This document shows, one piece after another, positions 1 through 11,275 of a DNA stretch of 64,000 nt. Under the pieces are notes generated by a model. The model had not been told where the DNA came from. It made no database searches and saw only the letters and a program-made list of their open reading frames with translations. The stretch is from Symsagittifera roscoffensis (lineage: Eukaryota > Xenacoelomorpha > Acoela > Convolutidae), in contig NC_087062.1 in assembly GCF_963678635.1 (NCBI RefSeq), forward strand, positions 7,430,193 to 7,494,192. Direction: 5' to 3'. How positions within the stretch are numbered: position 1 is the first letter of the stretch; each line of letters starts with the position of its first letter. The translations under genes were made by a program, and so were the position numbers.

Positions 1-1424
1 GAGCAGATTTTTGGGATTCTTGATACGAAAATAGGCGCGATGATGGAGAAGCGAACTCAGGCTATCATGGATAGGTTAGATGGGCTTCTAGGAAAAAGGA
101 GTGGATCGAGGAATGGGAAAACAAACTCAGCCGAGCTCAGCAGGGAGCCGAGAGTGAATTTCAATGAACAACCCAATAGAAGAAGGACATATGGATCCAC
201 TAGACGAAGGGGGTGTTCATACAGTTATGTCACAGGGGACAATAAGGCACGGGGCCCAAACATCGGAGGAAGTTCAACTGGCAACAGAACGACCTCAAAC
301 GAACGACCGACGCAAGATAGACATGCGACTGGGAGATGTGACTCCATGAACTGGAGTCATGCGAATCAAGGAAGAAGTCATCCCAGCGGTTTGAACGGGA
401 GGGAAAACCCAGAGCCTCTATCAAGGGGCAATGATGCTCAAGCGGGGCATTCAAGGGACGCAACATCAATGGCCACAGTCTTTGAAACTCTGAACTGGTC
501 CTTGGAAACTTTCCTTACGAGGTTATCTAAAACCGGTGAACCCAGTGAAAAGTCCAGAAGGGTTTTTAGGAAACCAAGATGCTATAAAGACGAATCTGAT
601 GGCTGTATTGATACCTGGATAGAGGTAATGAAACTGCATTTCGGAGAGGAGGACCTGACAGAAAGACAAGAATGCAGTGTGCTCACCAGTAACCTGGAAG
701 GGACAGCCCTAAACTGTGTGATGGCCCAAACGCAATACCAGCGGGACACTGCTGATAAAATCTTTAAAACCTTGTAAAATCGTTTTGGCTCAGGGGTACC
801 AGGACACCAATGATGCGCTTCGAGAAACGGAGGCAACGTGAAGACGAGACAATAGACAAATTTTTAGACAATTTGGAGATGCTTAGAAGGCGTAGCCAAC
901 CAGATGAGTCAAACAGAAAGATGAACCAAGCATTAGCCTCAGAATTCATCGACGGTGTGAAGAATGACGAGCTTCGAACGATGTTAGCGGCACATTACAC
1001 ACCACTTTCAACCAATGCGCCAACACCAGAAGAGTTGAGACTCAAGTCAGAGGAATATCTTTTACTAAAGCCTCTATCGAGATCTGACTATTACGAAAAC
1101 AATTATGGCAACTTTAACAATGGACCAACTAACCAGGGCAACAATTGGTATAAACCAAGGGACGATATGAACAAAAGACGCTCTTGTGCAAATTGCAGTT
1201 CGACGGACCATCATGTGTCAGCATGCCCAGCCTACAAACAGGGCATGAAAGTGATAGGTTTTAGCCTCGAGGATGAAGATGCGTCAGAGGTCGATTATGA
1301 AGATTTCATTAGGGGGTTAATTGCAAAATTCGGCCAAACTTGTTTCTTTTGTAACTTGTAAGGTCATTTGAAATCGGATTGTCCACAATTTTGGGATACC
1401 GTGGCAGACATCAAGCATCTAAGG
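1..1424 (+). pseudogene. gag of gypsy-like retroelement 1 (5' end outside window, broken)
   Basis: Gag would form the particle that packages the retroelement RNA. The frame is already open at base 1, so the true start lies upstream. It runs to a TAA at 775-777, is shifted, reopens around 810 and reaches a second TAA at 1359-1361; the coding sense continues directly after that stop. Seen: an Arg/Asn-rich N-terminal part, a helical capsid-like stretch (about 590-1070) and two zinc knuckles, the first CANCSSTDHHVSAC intact (CX2CX4HX4C), the second split by the TAA but with its His and last Cys still in frame behind it. The knuckles and the downstream protease-RT-integrase order identify gag. One frameshift and two stops make this copy non-functional. 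Confidence 0.8.
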
Positions 1425-1425
1425 C

Positions 1426-2213
1426 ATGAAACTAAGCTTGATATCCGGGCAGATGTTCGGCATGGTGCCACAAGGAAGCAGAATACAGTCAATATTTTTA
1501 GCTGCGGGGCATCAGGGGATCAGGAACCTAAGTGAACCCTCAGAGTTCACTATGATGCATTTAGATACATATGCAGATTATCTGAGACAGGTAGACCCTC
1601 GCAATCAGTCAAGGGCTGTACGAGCGTTGTTGACACCGGGTGGCCCTCGAACAAAGAAACTCCACAGGCGCTACGTTGAAGTCTATGGACCGTATCAGGT
1701 GATGTTGAACGTTGACAGGATCAGTATCTACACTGGGACCTACGTCAAAACAGATAGTGACCAAATTGGGCAGATCCTAAGGTCCTTAGAATCGGCCATG
1801 ATGCCATGATGGAGCAAGATGCAGTACACATAGGGTATGAAGCAGATGTGAATGCACATCTGCTAGACACAAATGGGAAGGAAATTGGAGTAACAGGACT
1901 ACTGGATACAAGAGCAGTCGTAAGCGTGATGCCAATAAAGACTTGGGAAAGAATGGGCTTCACGAGGTAAGATATAATTGGAACGAACCTCAGAAGGGCG
2001 GCAGCCAACCACGGAGCAATCTACTTGGCCGGAAGGACACCAATAACGGTCCTTCACATGGGAGGAAGCGATCTTTGGATGAGCTGCCTGGTGGTAGAAA
2101 ACTTAGACGACTCAGACCAATTCATCTTGGGCCGTGATTTTATCAGGAATTTCGATGTGATAATTCACTTGAACAACGGCCTAATAAGGATTAGAAACCC
2201 GGACCGGAAGTAA
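1426..2213 (+). pseudogene. retroelement 1 gag-pol linker and aspartic protease
   Basis: This is the retropepsin that would cut the polyprotein. The first part (to 1809) is a linker with no recognised domain. The protease core begins near 1805: the usual DTGA motif reads DTRA (GLLDTRAVVSVMP, about 1897-1935), so the active-site Gly is Arg. A TAA interrupts the frame at about 1969, after which the flap region and the typical second motif ILGRDFIRNFDV (about 2125-2160) follow in frame, ending at 2213. The altered catalytic loop and internal stop both indicate decay. Order and spacing after gag are normal for Ty3/gypsy elements. Confidence 0.7.
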
Positions 2214-2249
2214 ATAAAGAAACCAATTAATAGAATAATAACAGATGAA

Positions 2250-4603
2250 AACAAGGTGCTAATTTTTTAAGATAGAAAAGTAAAACTACAGCCGGCACAA
2301 GCTGTAATAGCAATTTTTAGGATGAGAATTTTAAACTCGTTAAGTGCTAGTAAACAGGTTTGTCTGGTACCCAACCCAAATAGTCAAAGCTCGGTGATTG
2401 TAGGCCGGAGCTTTTTAGCAACACGAAACGGGCAGTGTGCCAGTGTCTTATTGAACACACTGGACACCAAGGTTTTGATCCAGCGTGGAAAGAAAGTTGG
2501 TTAGGCTTTGCCGATGGAATCTGACTATGAGGAGAAACAAAACTTGAAGAGATATAATGTGAAAAACTGCTCGAATCATGCCGATAAAGATAAAATTTTA
2601 AAAAGAATTGGATTTTAACGCGAAACGGACTGTGTGTCAGTGTGTTATTGAACACACTGGACACAAAGGTTTCAATCCAGCGCGGAAAGAAGCTTGGTTA
2701 CGCTTTGCCGATGAGCACCGACTATAAAGAGACACAAAACTTGAAGAAACATAGTGTGAAAGACTGTCCTTATCATGCCAATAAAGATAAAATTTTAAAA
2801 AGGATCAATGAATTTAAATCTTTTAATAAACTGTTTTCAATGAAATCAGAAACTGATGACGGCTTGTCGAGCTGCTCGAATTTTCCGGAACGCCCCTCGT
2901 CATACTAGCTAGAATTCGATACACTGGTTTTGCCGGAGATAGAACACTTGAGAGGGAAAATAGGTGAGGGAGATTTTGAATCTTTAAGGGCGGTTTTAAA
3001 TCGGAACGCTGACGTATTTTCAAAAATTAAGGCGGATATCGGTTGTGGCAACTTCGTCGAACACGAAATAGAATTGGAGGAAGGCGCCATTCCTCATAGG
3101 GAAGGCGCAAGACGAATGACGCCTCATAAATCGGAAGCGTGCCGAGCAAAAATAGAAATGTTACTCGAATATGACATGATAGAACCCTCGAAGTAGCCTT
3201 GGACCTGTGGGGTTTTTGAAGGCCAAAAAGAATGAGGGCAGCTTAGGTTTTGTTGCGACTTTGGATACCTGAACGCAGTGACAAAAAAAGATGCGTACCC
3301 GAAACCGCGAATAGACGAGAGCCTCTCGAAACTTGGTGACGCCAAGTTCTTCACCACACTGGACTTGGGCTCTGCCTTCTGGCAGGTCCCTCGGCGGAAA
3401 ACGGACAGAGAAAACACCGGATTTGCATGTAAATTGGGGTTGTACCAGTAGAAGGGGATTCCCTTTGGCTTCTGCAACGCCACGGCGACTTTTCAAAGAC
3501 TGATGGCTCAGGCTTTGACCAGAGTAACGAAGAAGTACGGGAATCTTGTGATGTGTTACGTGGATGGAGTGGTCATAGGAACACCCACATTGGCCGACTA
3601 CTTTGATCGACTCGATGAGGTCTTTGGTTGCAAGAAAAGAGCAGGCTTGATATGCAAACCATCGAAATGTGAAATCCTTAGAGATTCAACCAAGTACCTG
3701 GGAAGAATGGTAGACAGGCATGAAGGAAGGCCGGACCCGGAAGCAGTGGAGGCCGTGTTGACATGGAAGGTCCCCAGAACGGACACACAACTCATGATCA
3801 TTCTGGGGTTTGCCAATTATTACCTTGAGTTCATAAAAGGATACGCAGACAAGGTGTACCCCATGCAGAAACTGATGCACAACAAAGGAAAGAAGTTCGA
3901 ATGGAACGAAGAAGCTCAAGCTGCCTTCGAGAACATAAAGCGGGAACTGTGCGAAGCGCCAGTGCTAGGCATGCCTACAGAGAAGGGCATGTATGTTCTT
4001 GACACAGATGCATCAGTAGTAGCCATCTCAGGAATACTGCATCAGGAGCAGGAGTGGAATGGGAGAACAGTGCTCCGTCCCATTGCATATGGCAGCAAAG
4101 TGTTGAGTGACATTGAAATGAAATATGGTGAACCAAAGGCAGAAATGTTTGCGGTGGTCACACTTGTGGAGAAGTACCGCGCATACTTAGGGAGCGCTCC
4201 CTTTAAGTTACGCGTGGACAACAGATTGTTATCCTGGCTGAAGCCCTACTCGGTGGATCAGAGTTATATTGGTAGATGGATAGTAAGAATGGATGGCTAC
4301 CACATGATAATCGAGCACAGGATGCGTGATAAACACCAGAATGCTGACAGCCTCAGCAAGAAAACTGAATTCTATGAAAAATTGGAACAGAAGCAAGCCA
4401 ATCAGGCAGAAATAAAGGAAGGATTCGCGTTTCTGGACAAAGAAACTTATGAAGCGCTTCCCTTAACGAGATGGTTGGACAAGTCTGGACATCCAATTCC
4501 AGGACATCCTGAGTTACCTGTAGAGATAAAAATCCTATCCAAAGAAGACCCAGTGCTCTTGGATCTGTTGCTGCGCTCGAACCTGGTCCAGCAGGAACTC
4601 TAA
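2250..4603 (+). pseudogene. retroelement 1 reverse transcriptase-RNase H
   Basis: This is the region for RNA-templated DNA synthesis and RNA removal. A 5' linker (2250-2930) carries an internal direct duplication of about 190 bases. RT begins near 2930 and is broken by stops at 3194-3196 and near 3450, then is open from 3503 to 4603. Typical gypsy blocks are visible: TTLDLGSAFWQVP, FCNATATFQRLM, and the catalytic motif, which reads YVDG instead of YVDD (3557-3568), so one catalytic Asp is lost. RNase H follows with LDTDAS as its first acidic motif and a DNRLLSW block, then the LKPYSVDQSYIGRW and DKHQNADSLS stretches. The element is a member of the Ty3/gypsy group and cannot be active. Confidence 0.85.
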
Positions 4604-4616
4604 CAGCCTCTCATTA

Positions 4617-7050
4617 TTGGATAAAACGGTGCAGTTCACACCGCAAGTGATGCGGAAGCTGGGTGAATTATTAGAGAGAGAAGTGACCAGAGATGACCCA
4701 GGGTGGGCTGCAGCAGTGGCATCACTGACAGTCAGCAAGAAGGTGAAGATCATGAGGTCCAGACGACCACACAAAGAAAACGAGAGGAAATGTAGGACAA
4801 TAGTTCAGCAACTAGTATCCTCAATACCACACGAGGTTTTAACCAGTACTTCTTACAGACGGAAAGGACAGGGGAACGATACGCAAAAGAAGAAAACCGT
4901 TACCTTTGTGGACCAGGATAAAGAAGGTGAAAAGGTTGAACGAAACCTGGTGCAAGATTGTTTGTCCGGGGAGACGAATGGTGAGAAGAGCCGGCGAGTT
5001 CAAGATCAACACCCGGGACAAGGAAGTTTGTCCGGGGAGTCTGATGTAGATGAAAAAGTTCCCGATGAGAAGCAGGCACTGGAGAACAAAGTTTTGTTCG
5101 GGGAGTTCAGATGGATGCGAAGAAAGCACAGAACTGACCCAGAAGATGGTGCAGACTCCCGAAACTCAAGAATTGACACCTACTCAGACAGGGACTCGAG
5201 CTCGGGATTGGAACTGTCAGAACTAGCAATCCACACACTACTAGTGGAAACTCGAGCAAGGGATCTGAATAGAGAGATATACCAGGACCCTGACAGTGAT
5301 CGCTACCTCATACCAGGTGAAAGAGTCTTTGATAACGCAGCGGATGATATGGAAACAATAGCGGTATCGAAACGTTCGATGAGTATGTTGCCACAAAAAG
5401 AGGTAGTCAGGACTGATCTTCAGCCATTCGAACTGGAAACACAGCCATTGGCAAGGATTTGGTGCGTTAAGATGGAAGAAGATACGCATCAGCCCAATGA
5501 GCTGAATAGTCAGATGAGGGTCAAGAAGACGTACTTGAAGGCGAGGTACAGACTCTCGGACCTACTAAGAGCGCAGACAAATGACCGCATGACATGCAAC
5601 CTGAAAAGGTGGATCGAAAATGGTTCTCCGGACAAAGAAGACCTCGAGGAAGACAGTTACCGCATTCTGCGACAGTATTTTATGCAGAAAGAGGGAGGAT
5701 TATACTTGAACAAGGGCGGGATTGTGTCTTGCAAGAGACGAGATGAAGACAAAGTCCTATACAAGTATAACGCGATAGTGTTGCCGCAACTCTATCAGAC
5801 AGAACTCTTATTCAGGTCGCATGATCAGATGGGCTATCAAGGGATCGACAAAGTATATCAGAGGATCCTGAAGCGCTTTGAGTGGCCTGGAATGAAAAAA
5901 GCATGTGAGAAGTGGGTAACAGCGTGTCTGTCATGCCAACAGTTAAAGGATCCAAGGAAATTGCGTTTACAATCGATCGAGTCGTCTGGTTTCAACGAGG
6001 TGGTGCAGATAAGATCACCAAAAGATATGCAAGACAGACAGTGGTTATAATCAAGTCTTAGTCATGATAGATCACTTCACGAAGTATGCAGAGGCCGGAG
6101 AGCGGAAGAGACGTGCTACCACCTGATCAATACGTGGATAGCGAGACATGGTTGTCCGATGACGTTTCAATCGGACAACGGAACAGCTTTCGTGGGAGAA
6201 CTTACAAAAGAGCTAATGCGACGTTCGCAGTTGGCTCAGACTCACTCCACTACATACCAACCCCAGGCGAATGGCTTTGTGGAAAGGCAAAATAGAACGT
6301 TAGTTTCGATGCTGAGGGTATATTGTTCCAGTTACATGACCGATTGGGACAGATATCTTCCACAGGTGATGGGAGCTTACAATAGCACGCAACATGCCAC
6401 CACCGGAGTTAGCCTACATATGATGCGAACCGGGCACGAGTAGTTTTTGCCCTTGTTTTTCTTGTACCCAGAGTATGAGGGTAAGAAGACGTCACCACAG
6501 GCCTATGTAAGGGATGTAATTAGAAGTAAGCAAGAGTTGAACAATTTCATAGGTATTTTCTCAGCAATACTCAGCAAGCACAGGCAAGGCAGAGGAAAAG
6601 ATGTGACAAGAAAGAAGCTGGGGCATAAGCTTATTCGGTAGGGGACTATGTATGGGTATTTCAGAACGTCATACCACCGAAAGGAACGAAAAAGCTCCTA
6701 AAAAAGTGGAGGGGACCCTTCATGATTACGGAGGTGCACCAGGAGGGACGCTTTCATAGACTGAGTACTTGCCGAGCCGCTCATTACGAAAACATTAAGC
6801 CACACAATCCATCGACAGAAGACTGGTGTATAACTGCAGACATCGAAGAGGGGGATTATCTAATGATAGACCCTGCTTGTGAGGTTAATGAGAAGGGCAC
6901 CAGGGAAAAGAACGATGAAACTTTACCCTACGCAGAAGAGGACTGGCAAGACTCTGAACAAAGGGAGGTTCCCACGAACTTAGAACCGGATCTTCCGTTC
7001 ACAATACAGACTCGACAGAATGACAGGACAAGATCCAAGAGGAAATAAAA
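4617..7050 (+). pseudogene. retroelement 1 integrase with long spacer
   Basis: The enzyme would insert the cDNA into the genome. About 4617-5640 is a charged spacer with no recognised fold. The zinc-binding HHCC domain lies at about 5810-5945; the second His reads Tyr (HDQMGYQG), while CLSC is kept. The catalytic core is split: a stop at 6048-6050, then several frames. The second Asp (FQSDNG, about 6162-6180) and the Glu (GFVERQNR, about 6271-6295) of the D,D-35-E triad are readable. A stop at 6441-6443 ends that frame. The C-terminal chromatin-like GPF/Y part is at 6640-6800 (KKWRGPF). At least three breaks make this a pseudogene. Confidence 0.8.
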
Positions 7051-7173
7051 CCCTTACGGCGACGATTTTGTAGTGGACAGGATAGACCTAAAGTAGATAG
7101 GGGAAGAAGAAGTGGGTCTAGAAGAAATAACTGTGTCACAGGACATTCACATAGTCAATGATCACGACAATGA

Positions 7174-8054
7174 GTGGGTCGATCACCGGTCGAAACCCGA
7201 AGAGATTTCGACGACGAGCAACAGCAGTCATATGAACAAGACTTGATGAATCTGCGTGTCTTGGAATGGCTGAACGAAATGACGTCGGACCCAAAGAAGA
7301 CCAGTGTCACGATTCAAGATGAAGATCGTGAAAGCATGAAACACATGAAAACCGAACGAGAGGATCCTTCCTGGGCTACCCAGGAAGGGCAACTACTCAT
7401 TCCGGCCTCCAACCACGACTTGATATCCGTTATGCGATCGACGGGGACGTCGATGGATATTTTGTCCGGGGAGTGGGGGTAGGACTTACCCACACTGAAA
7501 ATTTACTAATAAAAACATTAAGAATAGCAAGAGAGACAGGAGACTTAGAAGCAGAAACAGGCGAAGAACCAAAGAAACCTGACATAGGGAGGGTAGTTGA
7601 GTCATATTTTAACTTACCAAATGAATATTCTAGAAGCATAAAATTAACAGATAGCGATTTCATACTCACAAATAGAACATGTGCGATAGAAATCACAGCG
7701 GACATGAGTTTCAGGACAGCGTTAGCGGCAGATTTTAAGAGAGAATACAAAAACATATAATTCCTTTGGAAGCAAAGACCAGGAGTAGGGGGCGTAGCAG
7801 CCTTGCCTCCGGCGGCGTCACAGTTACCGGGAAAATACCTATGTTTCTTAGTGACACGGGCGACGGAGAAGCGGCACGTGGACCCGGAAAACCTAGTCTT
7901 GTCCTTGACGAGATTGAGAGATGTGAAGGAGCTTTCGCTTCTAGTGTACGATCCGAACAGAGGACGACTGCATCCTCGGGAATTGTACGCGCTTATCCAC
8001 GTAATCTTCTCTGATACTAATAGCAATTACATAAGAAATATTATTAAAGTATAG
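7174..8054 (+). pseudogene. retroelement 1 C-terminal region with a macro-like domain
   Basis: Three partly overlapping frames (7174-7482, 7473-7760, 7803-8054) read as one protein with breaks at about 7475 and 7760. The first is an acidic linker. The rest aligns by eye with TARG1-type macro domains: DSDFILTNRTCAIEITADM stands where GDL...AHC(I/V)S.D..M is expected, then ALAADFKREY, then after the break KYLCFLVTRATEK for the YxLxTK strand, a DPENLVLSLTRL helix, and VYDPNRGRLHPRELY where the IGCGLD loop is expected. The catalytic Lys is Arg and the GCGLD loop is gone, so hydrolysis would not be expected. The domain call is inference from order and pattern; no structure or profile was run. Confidence 0.5.
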
Positions 8055-8400
8055 GCTGAGTTAGGGTGACACGCAAGAGGGTGTCAGACTAAAATATGTA
8101 ATGTGTGTTATGTTATGTTATGTGTTATGTTATCAAGATTCTGGGTAAGAAGGAGTTAGTGACCTCGAACAACTGGATAACGATCTTAGGAATAGAGTAT
8201 ACATAGATACAAGTATACTTACATTAGAAATATTACTTAAAAAAAGGCTGAGTTAAGGTGACATGCAAGAGGGTGTCAGACTAAAGTGTTTAATGTGTGT
8301 TGTGTAATGTTATGTGTTATGTTATTAAGATTCTGGGTAAGAAAGAGTTAGTGACCACGAACAACTGGATAAGGATCATAGGAATAGATCCAAAGTTTGG
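8023..8400. repeat. two direct copies of a roughly 195-bp unit
   Basis: Two copies start near 8023 and 8218 and share long blocks such as GGGTGTCAGACTAAA, GATTCTGGGTAAGAA and GAACAACTGGATAA. Both contain a TTATG-rich microsatellite-like core. The pair lies just behind the last pol frame of retroelement 1, where a 3' untranslated region or LTR would be; I could not find a matching LTR elsewhere in the window. Confidence 0.75.
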
Positions 8401-8627
8401 ACTGTCCAATCTTAGGTCGAATTCCAAAATTTTAGAGAACAATTGATTTTAATAAATTTTAGGATGAAAAACTTTTTATCTGACAGCTTTAAATAAATTT
8501 TAACGAGAAGTTAAGATGAAACGGACAAGTGTGATATTCGTGACCTCTTTTCTAGATCCTGATTGATCGTTTAATTACTCACTTGAGTCAAATCATTAAA
8601 TCAATTTGAATCGAACCCGAAAAGAGA
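8401..8627. other. AT-rich leader before the accessory block
   Basis: Non-coding stretch between the direct repeat and the first long frame. It is AT-rich, with several TAAATTTTA-like runs, and could be the 5' leader of the following frames. I see no promoter that I can name. Confidence 0.4.
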
Positions 8628-9461
8628 ATGGATAACTTCAACTTTCGAATGGATGAATTGATGGACGTGGCAGAGGCATATGTAGGACCGATGATAGATG
8701 CGATCTTTCGTCGGCTAATGGATCGAGACTTCGCTCTGGAGGACCCAGAGGTAGTCATGTTGCTGACCGCCCTGATAAACATCTTGGGGTATGACAACCG
8801 TGGGGACCGCCCCACGGAAGTCCTATTGATTGCAGCATACGGAGAGAGGGGAGTACTAGACCGCCCGAACATGAGAGTGATGAGGTGGAGAAACGGGGCT
8901 CTCTCAGTGAGTGACTTGGCGAAGGAGCCTGGATTGGGAAGGTCTAGGACTTATCAACCAGATGAGATGCCTTTGCCTTCCAAGCACAAGCCTGGGCTGA
9001 GGAGAATTCATCAAGAGATGAACAGTGAGGCTGCCTCGTCTAGTTCACCACTGAGAATAGCTGTGCCACCAAAGAGGGCTAGAGTAGAACAGGGGGTTCA
9101 AAGGAACCAGACCATGCAAGATCTAGATGGGATGAAGGATGAGCTGGAAAGGATCAAGATGGAGCTGGATGAAATGACTAAGACCATGCTCATTACGCAG
9201 GAGGACAGAGACATGTGGAAGAGATTGTTTGAGGACTGCAACAAAAAGCAGGGTGAAGAAATTGAATGCTTGAGGCGGGACTACAAGGAGCGATCGGAGC
9301 GGTTGGCATTGACAACAGCCGTGGAAAAAAGGGATACCTGCAAGGAGTATTCCTCGTGGGCAGTCCCCGATGGAGCTCTTGACGCCTCGAGAAATGAGTC
9401 AAACGACACAAACGCGACTCACAACTGCAGCTGGTCGAGTGACAATCCCGGACCCGAGTGA
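8628..9461 (+). CDS. uncharacterised coiled-coil protein, first frame of accessory block
   Basis: A 277-residue frame of unknown function. The N-terminal 75 residues are hydrophobic/acidic helices; residues 147-154 (PPKRARVE) resemble a basic nuclear localisation signal; residues about 162-226 are a strong heptad-like coiled coil. The ATG at 8628 follows a long non-coding leader and is the first Met. The 3' end overlaps the next frame (from 9370, +1) by 92 bases. The coiled coil, position and overlap resemble a retroelement ORF1 or gag, but I see no zinc knuckle. It sits in an intron-free plus-strand series of long frames whose base composition is richer in G+C than the host gene downstream. 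Confidence 0.5.
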   Translation: MDNFNFRMDELMDVAEAYVGPMIDAIFRRLMDRDFALEDPEVVMLLTALINILGYDNRGDRPTEVLLIAAYGERGVLDRPNMRVMRWRNGALSVSDLAKEPGLGRSRTYQPDEMPLPSKHKPGLRRIHQEMNSEAASSSSPLRIAVPPKRARVEQGVQRNQTMQDLDGMKDELERIKMELDEMTKTMLITQEDRDMWKRLFEDCNKKQGEEIECLRRDYKERSERLALTTAVEKRDTCKEYSSWAVPDGALDASRNESNDTNATHNCSWSSDNPGPE

Positions 9462-10542
9462 TACCTTAGGTGACCCAGTCGTGGAGCAGACGATGAGGAA
9501 GCTGATAGAGACAGCTGGACGACTAGTGGCCATCAGGAATGCGCCAGGTTCCGGGGTGACTGCACCCTATGGAATAGTCGACGATACGGGCAGAGTACAG
9601 CTCTCCCAAGACGCAATGACCAAGAGGGGAGTTATCGATACAACGCTACCAATGGGGAGCTCAAAAGTCCCAGACAGGAAGATACGAAAGATGCCGGCGA
9701 AGAAAGTGTCCCAGGTAATAGATGTACAAAAGAATAATCAGTTAAAGTATAACTTCACGGGAGTTCCGGAGGGGGATCCGAGAGCTTGCTTCAATCGAGC
9801 GACTTGGAACCCGGCAGTAAACCTGCAGCAACCACCACTGGGGACATCACATCTGATACTGGGAGACAGCTTGGTCAGAGTGCTCTCAAACTTGAGGGCC
9901 TCCTGGATCACCACGGTGATGGCTTTCGGAGGCGCGATGATAGCCCAGTTATTTCGGATGGTGGAGTTGATGAACCCAGGGAGAATCCCTAATGTGATGA
10001 TCCTGGCTGGGACAAATAACATCTCGAAAAGCTCAGATGAGGAAGAAGCACAATGGGAATCAATGATGGTGCGCTTGTTTACTACCCTCTGGCAGAAGTT
10101 CATCTGCGCAGTACTGACCGCTTGCACTGTGCCAATGAACGTGAGAAAATTGACTGCAGCAGGGAGAAGGCAAAACGAAGGGGTAATCAGGTGGAACAAC
10201 ATCCTGAGGAATCTTGCAAGTCGGAATGCCGAAAAGATGATCCTCATGGATATCGAACATGAGCTGAGGGCTATGGATCAGGCCAGGCTGACTACCGACG
10301 GCATCCACTATGATAGCGTAGAAGGACAGGCTGGGTTGAACAGTGTCTTCCAAGAGCGATTGGATGAATTGGAAGAAGAACTCTTCGACACGGGAGTGCT
10401 GAAGGAAGAGGGAGCATTAAACGAACCGACAATTACCACCTTTGTGCCTCCTAACCTCGAAACACGCTTGGGAGTGGTCCCAGCCGTGACCATCTATAAG
10501 CCGCCAAGCTCCAGCGAACCCGGGCACAGAACTGATGTATGA
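9370..10542 (+). CDS. SGNH/GDSL-type hydrolase
   Basis: Probable esterase or acyl-hydrolase of the SGNH fold, 390 residues. All four conserved blocks are present in order: LILGDSLVR with Ser167 (block I), the block II Gly in FGGA (187-190), GTNN with Asn216 (block III), and TTDGIHYD with Asp310 and His313 (block V). This spacing (about 145 residues from Ser to His) is usual for the family. The first 150 residues are outside the fold, basic and low in predicted order. The frame starts inside the end of the preceding one, so it may be made by frameshifting or its Met may be a decay artefact. Esterase domains of this type are known in ORF1 of CR1-like LINEs; in an LTR-type setting they are unusual. 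Substrate unknown. Confidence 0.7.
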   Translation: MELLTPREMSQTTQTRLTTAAGRVTIPDPSDTLGDPVVEQTMRKLIETAGRLVAIRNAPGSGVTAPYGIVDDTGRVQLSQDAMTKRGVIDTTLPMGSSKVPDRKIRKMPAKKVSQVIDVQKNNQLKYNFTGVPEGDPRACFNRATWNPAVNLQQPPLGTSHLILGDSLVRVLSNLRASWITTVMAFGGAMIAQLFRMVELMNPGRIPNVMILAGTNNISKSSDEEEAQWESMMVRLFTTLWQKFICAVLTACTVPMNVRKLTAAGRRQNEGVIRWNNILRNLASRNAEKMILMDIEHELRAMDQARLTTDGIHYDSVEGQAGLNSVFQERLDELEEELFDTGVLKEEGALNEPTITTFVPPNLETRLGVVPAVTIYKPPSSSEPGHRTDV

Positions 10543-10642
10543 GATTGATTGGGAGAAGCGCCCATGAGGAGGACCATTAATCCTAGATGAAGATTAGGGC
10601 CTGTCAACTCGACAGCGGAAACGACCAGCACCTCTATCTAGA

Positions 10643-11269
10643 TTGGATACGAGATCTGAGACGACGACCACCAGTCGAGAGGAACGACGTCCAAAAAGGA
10701 GATTTCTAATGTGGTCGAGGCCAATAACTTCTCCCTGGCACATTTACAAGGATGACTTGATGAAACTGAACCTTCAGACGGTGATGAGGATGCTGAACGG
10801 AGCAAGGTTATCGGTCAGCGGACTGTACTCGATAACACGCGTGGATTGGTTGACAGATGCGGGCATAAACTTCAGCTCCACGAAGGCCTTGAGGTTTGCT
10901 GATCTAGAGGGACTGCCCTCTAATAACACAATGAGACCAGTGAATGCAAGACCGTTACAAGACGTAAAACTGAATCACAATGAGGGAAATCGAGAAGAGA
11001 GACCTGGAAGATTTTTGATAACGAGGGTGCCAAATGGACAACATGTGAAGATGTTCAGGCAGCTGAAAACACCCCCAGGTCATGTGAAAGAAAGAGTATA
11101 CCCGAAACAAGTGAATCAGGAAGGTGATGTCCAAAGATACGGCGGGTTGAAAGCGATAACGAAAGATGAGACCATCTTTGCCGCGTACGACAAGGCAGAA
11201 ATGAGGAAGACCAAGAGTATGATAGTAGCGAATTCAGACTTCGTACACACTTCCAAGTCTCTGTTTTAG
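10643..11269 (+). CDS. uncharacterised protein, accessory block
   Basis: A 208-residue frame that I do not recognise. The first 30 residues are Arg/Ser/Thr-rich, the middle is charged (VKLNHNEGNREERPGR), and no membrane segment or zinc motif is visible. It follows the SGNH frame after about 100 bases that still contain stop-interrupted coding-like sequence, and it may be the continuation of one longer original protein. The last residues lead directly into the next decayed frame. Confidence 0.4.
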   Translation: MDTRSETTTTSREERRPKRRFLMWSRPITSPWHIYKDDLMKLNLQTVMRMLNGARLSVSGLYSITRVDWLTDAGINFSSTKALRFADLEGLPSNNTMRPVNARPLQDVKLNHNEGNREERPGRFLITRVPNGQHVKMFRQLKTPPGHVKERVYPKQVNQEGDVQRYGGLKAITKDETIFAAYDKAEMRKTKSMIVANSDFVHTSKSLF

Positions 11270-11275
11270 CCGGAT

